A DNA stretch of 64,000 nt from JOPF133 sp052144935 (GTDB lineage Bacteria > Acidobacteriota > Terriglobia > Bryobacterales > Bryobacteraceae), in the NCBI GenBank assembly GCA_052144935.1, contig JBKQPR010000119.1, forward strand, positions 10,730 through 74,729, read 5' to 3'. Shown here piece after piece: positions 59,031 through 64,000 of this stretch; within the stretch, counting starts at the first letter, position 1, and each line of letters starts with the position of its first letter. Position numbers and translations under genes: made by a program. The notes under the pieces are model-generated. The model ran no database searches. It was not told the DNA's origin and worked only from the letters and a program-made list of their open reading frames with translations.

Positions 59031-59302
59031 GGTTGACCGGCGGCGGGCCTGGACGAGGCTCGGCGCTCGCGCCGCACGCGGCGGACCCACTCTTCAGCGG
59101 CCTTCCCGGACAGGCGCATGGACGCCTGGAGCGCACGCAGCGCGGCCAGCCGGTCATCTGCCGGAAGTTGGGCATCCGCCATGCGGATGGCCCTTCTCAA
59201 CGCTTCGGATTTGGACACGTTCCATTGTTTGGCCAGATTTCCAAGCCTCTGCACGGTGTCCTCATCCAGCGCATAGGTCGATCGGATGTTGGTCGACGCC
59301 AT
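59027..59302 (-). CDS. Ribbon-helix-helix antitoxin
   Basis: 91 residues from MASTNIRSTYALDEDTVQRL. The segment RSTYALDEDTVQRLGNLAKQ then WNVSKSEALRRAIRMADAQL is a CopG/RHH DNA-binding unit; the rest (SMRLSGKAAEEWVRRVRRER) should bind the PIN toxin. The frame remains open to 59683 but this passes through an M28 remnant and part of a repeat, so the internal ATG is used. It overlaps the broken toxin by 4 bases. Confidence 0.75.
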   Translation of the reverse strand: MASTNIRSTYALDEDTVQRLGNLAKQWNVSKSEALRRAIRMADAQLPADDRLAALRALQASMRLSGKAAEEWVRRVRRERRASSRPAAGQP

Positions 59303-59368
59303 AAGAGTTAAGGTACGGCTATACCCCAGGGAAGTCAAACGCCGCACCGCAACGTTGCCGTGGGACAT

Positions 59369-59530
59369 ACTCCTCGACGCCCCCGGCCAGGGCCAACAGG
59401 CGGCCGCCGGCCTCGCGGGTAGTCCAGTGGTCTTACCCTGGGGGGCTGAGCGTTGCGACCCCGGCTGCGGGTCCACGCCGACCAAGAGCGCCTTCCGGAA
59501 GTACATGCCATCCTCACTGGCGACCGGCAC
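59369..59530 (-). pseudogene. Fragment of a second M28-family peptidase
   Basis: Minus-strand frames read ASEDGMYFRKALLVGVDPQP (compare SYFQKVPLAGVDPQSESQ in the intact M28 gene) and, after an indel or deletion, AGGRLLALAGG (compare AGGKLLALAGKTV). The two pieces are far apart in the intact protein, so an internal deletion is present. Confidence 0.6.
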
Positions 59531-59647
59531 CGATCCACGCACAACCTTCCGCCACGTCCACGTGGTGGACAAGGCGAGAAGACTCCAGAGCAATTCATTC
59601 CGGTGAAAGTGGGGGGGCAGCGAACTGTAGGGATTTCCCTGGTCACT

Positions 59648-59781
59648 TTTCAGCCCGACCTCCGGCGGCGCCGGATTGAACAACCTGTGACTGGCAGAGT
59701 ATGGCAGCTTGTACGTTCTGGCGACATTTTCGCGGCCCGGGCCGGCGTTGAAAAGAAAGTGCTTGACCGCCGGTCACAGGC
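59648..59781 (+). repeat. 134-bp interspersed repeat, copy A
   Basis: 129 of 134 bases match 63585-63718, same orientation and no gaps. It ends in TGACCGCCGGTCA, a perfect palindrome around C. It has an uninterrupted frame (QPDLRRRR, then QPVTGRVWQLVRSG) in both copies, but no start codon of its own. Confidence 0.92.
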
Positions 59782-60254
59782 CAAGCCTCCCAGCCCCAAA
59801 CGAAGAGACGGCGACGTTATCTCCGGATCGCCTGAATTGCAACAACCCCACGGTCTCGGCCTTCTCCTTGAGTTCGGGGGCTTCGCCGCAAGCCCTCCTC
59901 TGAGGAGTACAGCCGCCGTTTTCGCTGGAAGTCACCCGTGCCCTGCGCGCCGCCGAAATGATCGCCATTCACCGCCGGGTCTTCGCATCATCGATATTCA
60001 TTGGCGCGAGGCAGCTTCCGCGAAACCACCCGATGAAAATAAAGGACTTGTAGGAAGTTGCCGCCGAGACTACTGGGTTTGCGCACCAGCCCCATCCCAC
60101 GAGTTCCCGGTCCGGCACGAGCCAAGGCTGTCGAATGGTTAATGGCCGTCCGAAGCCTCTAAGCGGGGCCCCCAAAATGTGTGCGGCCCCACGATTGCCC
60201 ATCGAAAGCTAGTACTATTGAGTCGGCCCGAAGGGCCACAAATCCACAAATCCC

Positions 60255-60290
60255 TTGACCCTCCCGTATTTAAACATTAAACTAAATACG
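60255..60290 (+). promoter_or_regulatory. Promoter with overlapping inverted repeat before PEP-CTERM gene
   Basis: TTGACC (60255-60260), 17 bases and TAAACT (60278-60283) make a good sigma-70 match. CGTATTTA (60265-60272) and TAAATACG (60283-60290) form an exact inverted repeat around the -10, a plausible operator for a dimeric repressor or activator. Confidence 0.55.
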
Positions 60291-60338
60291 AGATTTTTGA
60301 GCGCCAAAAGTACCCAAGGCCCGGGAGGGAAGGCGAAG

Positions 60339-61178
60339 ATGCGTGAAATTCAGCGGATAAGGATCTTTCGGGGAACAGGCAACGGAGGATTTCGTTCCCT
60401 TCGCGCCCTGGCGCCTGCGTTCGCGTTGGCTCTGCTCTGCGGAGCTCCGGCCCGCGCGGCGGGCCCCATTACATTCGCCCAGTACTTTGAAACAGGTGGA
60501 ACCCAGCAGTGGTCCATGTCCGAATCCAGTGCGACTGGCCCAACCACGATTACGGCGAGCGGCACGGTTTTCTTTTTATTCTCGAACACACCGACGGCGT
60601 ACAACGGAGACGTTGAACTTGCCGATTTCACTTTCACCGCCACGAGCAACATTACAGGCGATTGCGGCGTGGCCTGCGCGAACGGCGATTCGTATGCGCA
60701 GGAGGGTTATAACGGATCGTTTTCGTTCACCGACGTTGGGGGACCGCTGAACGGAGTAGTTCTGCTAGGAGGCACTTTCTCGACAGCTTCCGGGCAAAAT
60801 GGAGCCACCTTCAGTTCCAATATCGGCTCCTCCCAGGCAGGCATTGGCGATAGCGCGACCGCGGCAGCGCCGACTCAGCTCACCTTTTCCTCCGGTGTGC
60901 CAGGGCTGGACTTCTCCACTCAAGTCGAGCTCGACGCCGCGTGGAGCCTCTCTTCCTTCAATCCGTCTTTCGCGGTCGGCACGGTCACTAGTGGGACGGC
61001 ATACCCTTCCGGCACCTACAGCGCTGCGGGAACGGGTACGTTCGCTACCCAACCTGGCTTTCTTCCGGAGCCGGGTACCCTGCCTATGACATTGATCGGC
61101 ATTGGCCTGTGCGGGATCGCCTTCCTGTCGCGCCGTCTCCGCTCCAAGGTCACGCCGAGATCCCAGCAGAGTTCGTAG
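60339..61178 (+). CDS. PEP-CTERM sorted exported protein
   Basis: 279 residues. A signal peptide (APAFALALLCGAPARAAG) precedes a Ser/Thr/Gly-rich beta domain and the C-terminal sorting signal: PEPGTLPMTLIGIGLCGIAF then LSRRLRSK (Pro-Glu-Pro, membrane helix, arginine cluster). Exosortase (EpsH/XrtA-type) would cleave here and the protein would reach the envelope or exopolysaccharide. The exosortase gene is not in the window. Start at 60339 follows GGGAAGGCGAAG. Confidence 0.88.
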   Translation: MREIQRIRIFRGTGNGGFRSLRALAPAFALALLCGAPARAAGPITFAQYFETGGTQQWSMSESSATGPTTITASGTVFFLFSNTPTAYNGDVELADFTFTATSNITGDCGVACANGDSYAQEGYNGSFSFTDVGGPLNGVVLLGGTFSTASGQNGATFSSNIGSSQAGIGDSATAAAPTQLTFSSGVPGLDFSTQVELDAAWSLSSFNPSFAVGTVTSGTAYPSGTYSAAGTGTFATQPGFLPEPGTLPMTLIGIGLCGIAFLSRRLRSKVTPRSQQSS

Positions 61179-61532
61179 GTCCGGCTCAGTTGCAAAATCG
61201 GGATAGCGAGGCTGAGTACCTCTCCTCCCGTGGGCCTCAGTGTCCATGCGCGTGGCCGCTGGCCGATCCCTCGCTATATTCGCTAGGGACTCAAGTCTGT
61301 CCATCGCCATATGCGCCATTCATTACAGCGGATGAAGCTGGCTGTTGGCCGGTCGACCGGCATGAGCGACCCCCCCATACCGCATCCCGGTGCGCAGCCC
61401 AACCGTATCGCCATGCCCGAAGGGCGGAGAGGGCGGAAGGCCGCTTGGCGGCCGTCTATCGACGGGGCGGAGCCCGCTTGGAGTTTCTGTAAACCGGGAA
61501 CCTGGGTCTGCGTCTGAAGAACTAGAATCAAA
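61179..61532. other. Gap without supported genes
   Basis: Long frames here are shadows. No hairpin with a T-tract is seen after the PEP-CTERM gene. Confidence 0.4.
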
Positions 61533-63536
61533 ATGATGCGAACCGCTCGATTTTTGCTAATGCTTGCCGCCATTGCCTGGCCGGCCGCCGCCCAGACCTG
61601 GGATAACAGTGGGAATTCGATGCTGAAAGGCACGTACTACTTCCGGATGGTCGTTTACGTCGTCGGGGACAATTATGGCGATCTCTCCGAAGCCGCCGCG
61701 CTCTACAACACCGTCACCTTCGACGGCAACGGGAACTACAGCATGAGCGCCATCCTGGCGGACTCGGGCGCCCAATCCCTTGAATCCGGCACGCTTACCG
61801 GCACTTATTCCATTGCGGCTTCCGGGTACGGGTTTCTCACGAATCCGCTGGTCACCGGGGCCTCCATCTACGGCTTGGTGTCCCAGCAGGGGATTTTCGT
61901 GGGCAGCAGCACCGAATCGGGCTACAACGACCTGTTCATCGCTGCGCCGATTTCGTCGCCTGCGCCCACCCTCTCGACCTTGAAGGGGGCCTACACCATC
62001 GCCGATGTGGATGTGACCGTCGCCCTCGAAGAAGAGAACGTCGGGTACGTCATCGGATCCACGTTCACCGTGAATCCGGACGGAGCGGGTAATCTGGGGA
62101 CCTTCACGGTGAGCGGGTTCCTGGGCGGTAGCGGCGCCAGCCCCTATACCCAGGTCGCCTCGTCCATCAAGTACACTGCGAGCAGCGGAGCGTACAGCTT
62201 CACCATCCCCAACTCGTCGAGCGCGACTCTGCTGGAGGGGCAGAAATACATTTACATTTCACCGGATGGCAATTTCATTTTTGGAGGATCTCCCAATTCC
62301 TGGGATTTCTTAGTGGGAGTACGCACGGGGACTACGACGCCCAGTTTCAGCGGCTTGTACTACCAGGCGGGGTTGGACGAGGACGAATCGAACTACAGCA
62401 CCAGCGGGTACGGGCTGCTGGACACCTATTTCGGGTCGCTCAGCGCCGCCAGCGGCGTGATCGTGGGCCACCAGCGGCAAACCGACGTCTTCTTCAGTAG
62501 TCCGACCGGGTTCACCTACTCCGACACGTACAACGTACCGGCGAACGGCGCCTACACCGACACCGCAACCGACACGAAATACGTCGTCGGGGCGGGTGGC
62601 GCGGTGCGCATCGGGTCGGGGATCGGGCCGTATCTGGGCCTGAGCGTGGCGCTGGCCGCGCCTCAGGTGAGCGGCTCGGGAGTTTGGATCGATCCGCAGG
62701 GAGTGGTGAACGCCGGCAGCTTTGCGCCCTTCACGGCGGGCGTGTCGCCGGGCGAGTTGATTACCATATTCGGCTCCAATCTGGCCCCGAGTACCCAGGT
62801 GGCCTCCAGCATTCCTTTTCCCGACATGCTCAACGGCGTGCAGGTGAACATCAACGGCCTGCCGGCGCCGATCTACTACGTGACGGCGACGCAGATTTCG
62901 GTGCTGGTGCCGTATGCCACGGCGGGGGGATCGATCGCCAGTATTTCGGTGATCAACAACGGGACAGCCTCCAATACGGTGACCGCGTTCCTCAACCTGA
63001 CCTCACCGGGCGTGCTCACCCAGACCCAGAACGGGGTGGGGGCCGGCTCGATCTTGCACGCGGCCGATTACTCGCTGGTGACGACTCAAAACCCGGCCCA
63101 GGCAGGGGAAACGGTGGCGGTGTACCTGACCGGTCTGGGCGCGGTGAACCCGGCGATTCCAGATGGCTCGGCGGGGCCGTCCAGTACCCTGAGCAACGCC
63201 ACCAATACGATTTCGGCGGATATTAACGGGACGACGGCCACGGTGGGTTTCGCCGGTCTGGCGCCGCAACTGGCGGGGCTGTACCAGATCAACCTGACGA
63301 TCCCCACCGGGCTGACCTCCGGAAATAACTTCCTGGACATCCAGGGCCCGGATTCGTACACCTCCGAGGCGATCATTCCCGTGGGCACCGGCGTCGCCAC
63401 CACCTCGGCCGAACCCGAGGCGGCGGGACTAAGCCCGGTGGCGCATCGGAAGCCGCGGCTCGCGGAGAAGCCCGTGCTGCGGCGGACGGCGCGGCCCTGC
63501 CTGAGTTTGAGCGGAGCCTGCGGGAGCAAGCAGTAG
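61533..63536 (+). CDS. Large secreted protein with TIGR03437-type C-terminus
   Basis: 667 residues. A signal peptide (FLLMLAAIAWPAAAQ) is followed by a beta-rich region of about 370 residues (GTYYFRMVVYVVGDNYGDLS) and then, from about 390, the domain that is nearly private to Solibacter-like bacteria: VVNAGSFAPFTAGVSPGELI, TIFGSNLAP, VNINGLPAPIYYVTATQISV, and LTGLGAVNPAIPDGSAGP. Its function is unknown; it resembles an Ig-like or cell-surface attachment module. The last 45 residues are basic and unrelated to the domain. Confidence 0.9.
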   Translation: MMRTARFLLMLAAIAWPAAAQTWDNSGNSMLKGTYYFRMVVYVVGDNYGDLSEAAALYNTVTFDGNGNYSMSAILADSGAQSLESGTLTGTYSIAASGYGFLTNPLVTGASIYGLVSQQGIFVGSSTESGYNDLFIAAPISSPAPTLSTLKGAYTIADVDVTVALEEENVGYVIGSTFTVNPDGAGNLGTFTVSGFLGGSGASPYTQVASSIKYTASSGAYSFTIPNSSSATLLEGQKYIYISPDGNFIFGGSPNSWDFLVGVRTGTTTPSFSGLYYQAGLDEDESNYSTSGYGLLDTYFGSLSAASGVIVGHQRQTDVFFSSPTGFTYSDTYNVPANGAYTDTATDTKYVVGAGGAVRIGSGIGPYLGLSVALAAPQVSGSGVWIDPQGVVNAGSFAPFTAGVSPGELITIFGSNLAPSTQVASSIPFPDMLNGVQVNINGLPAPIYYVTATQISVLVPYATAGGSIASISVINNGTASNTVTAFLNLTSPGVLTQTQNGVGAGSILHAADYSLVTTQNPAQAGETVAVYLTGLGAVNPAIPDGSAGPSSTLSNATNTISADINGTTATVGFAGLAPQLAGLYQINLTIPTGLTSGNNFLDIQGPDSYTSEAIIPVGTGVATTSAEPEAAGLSPVAHRKPRLAEKPVLRRTARPCLSLSGACGSKQ

Positions 63537-63829
63537 CGGGCAGCGGGGCAGGCAATCTTGGGGTGCCCTCCGGGCCCAGCCGCCTTTCAGCCCGACCTCC
63601 GGCGGCGCCGGATGGAACAACCTGTGACTGGCAGAGTATGGCAGCTTGTACGTTCTGGCGCCATTTTCGCGGCCTGGGCCGGCGTTGAAGAGAAAGTTCT
63701 TGACCGCCGGTCACAGGCTAGGCGGCCACTTCACGCTACGCGCGACGCCGACGCCGGCTAAAAGCCGGCGGGTCGCGGTAGGGACAGCGGTCACCCGCTG
63801 CCCCCCGCACAGTCCCGTGCTGGCGCGAC
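63537..63829. other. Repeat-rich region after TIGR03437 gene
   Basis: It contains a reverse-orientation relative of the 45-bp repeat (about 63546-63590), copy B of the 134-bp repeat (63585-63718), and GCCGGCTAAAAGCCGGCGGG (63756-63775). No gene is supported. Confidence 0.6.
63585..63718 (+). repeat. 134-bp interspersed repeat, copy B
   Basis: See copy A at 59648-59781. Here the left end is fused to a relative of the 45-bp repeat. Confidence 0.92.
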
Positions 63830-64000
63830 TCACGCACACGGTTCCTGCCTTGGATGTTTGGCGTCGAAGCGCTCTGTCGGATACGGATGTTGGATCTCCA
63901 CCGCCGGTAGCAAGTTGCCGAGTCGCGCCATGAATCGCTCCCACGTCCAGCGGGTCCGCTGACTTCGTCGCCGTAGCATCCGCAGCCATGTTCGCCTCAC
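63830..64000 (-). CDS. Group II intron reverse transcriptase/maturase, C-terminal end (runs off window)
   Basis: 56 codons and a stop on the minus strand: TWLRMLRRRSQRTRWTWERF, then MARLGNLLPAVEIQHPYPTE and RFDAKHPRQEPCA. WxxxLRRRSQR...xxW and the final HPYP...RF.A.HPRQEP are typical of the last residues of bacterial group II intron-encoded proteins. The rest would lie beyond position 64000. Domain V of the intron was not identified downstream of the stop. Confidence 0.7.
   Translation of the reverse strand: MRRTWLRMLRRRSQRTRWTWERFMARLGNLLPAVEIQHPYPTERFDAKHPRQEPCA

Larger units (their letters stand above)
59303..60338. other. Long gap with remnants, 134-bp repeat and promoter
   Basis: It contains an M28 fragment (59369-59530, minus), copy A of the 134-bp repeat (59648-59781) and the promoter and operator-like region before the PEP-CTERM gene (60255-60290). 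Between 59800 and 60240 I see no coding structure. Confidence 0.6.

Noticed and set aside
1..64000. tRNA or rRNA genes
   Set aside because: No cloverleaf with a T-loop GTTCGANTC-type sequence or rRNA-like segment was recognised by eye; a tRNAscan run would settle this.

Overview
The window reads as chromosomal DNA of a GC-rich soil acidobacterium of the Solibacter/Bryobacter type. This is inferred from gene content and was not tested by phylogeny. The pointers are a large secreted protein with a TIGR03437-type C-terminus, an Oar-like TonB receptor with an N-terminal carboxypeptidase-regulatory domain, many Tat-exported DUF362, DUF1080 and enolase-superfamily proteins, a DUF6599 protein, a PEP-CTERM protein, and broken families that look like tannase and VPS10/sortilin glycosidase.

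Layout. 1-1422 is a frame-broken TIR-CHAT effector gene. 1423-7141 holds a DUF1080 protein, a repeat-expanded DNA ligase D and a divergent Ku gene (a two-gene NHEJ system). 7185-9716 holds a VOC protein, a GT39-type membrane glycosyltransferase and a small ORF, followed by another frame-broken gene. 10507-14013 is a redox-flavoured group: a DUF362 protein diverging from an aldo/keto reductase with two Cys clusters and a DUF6599 protein. 14294-15409 is a J-domain protein and 15523-16040 a broken VapBC-like pair. 16090-19874 is a compact five-gene operon for a membrane electron-transfer complex: NrfD-like, 4x[4Fe-4S], tetraheme cytochrome, stand-alone cNMP-binding protein, small anchored protein. 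20371-23820 is the TonB receptor, followed by an HNH remnant and a BrnTA toxin-antitoxin pair. 25292-38993 is mostly exported catabolism: DUF362, two tandem mandelate-racemase-like enzymes, a beta-helix hydrolase, an FGE-sulfatase fusion and an unusual M20 peptidase.

39300-52700 is a patchwork in which intact catabolic genes (SMP-30, GH20, uroporphyrinogen-decarboxylase-like, DapA-like, alpha/beta hydrolase, APC permease) are separated by gene stumps: tannase, TonB-receptor barrel end, SDR, CehA, VPS10/sortilin and two IS110 pieces. 53077-54766 is motA-motB behind a candidate sigma-28 promoter. 55432-59302 holds a Cys/His-rich secreted protein, a RelE-type pair, an M28 peptidase and a second broken VapBC pair. 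59303-64000 is repeat-rich and contains the PEP-CTERM and TIGR03437 proteins, a 134-bp repeat in two copies 3.9 kb apart, and the C-terminal end of a group II intron maturase running off the window.

Two themes recur. Many accessory genes (TIR-CHAT, VapC, HNH, IS110, sortilin) are broken by single-base frameshifts while long housekeeping or catabolic frames are intact. Small palindromic or interspersed repeats also fill the gaps, and in one case sit inside a reading frame. No complete new defence system is visible. The best candidates for new biology are the cNMP-linked redox operon, the M20 variant with altered metal ligands, the coding palindrome and the 134-bp element.
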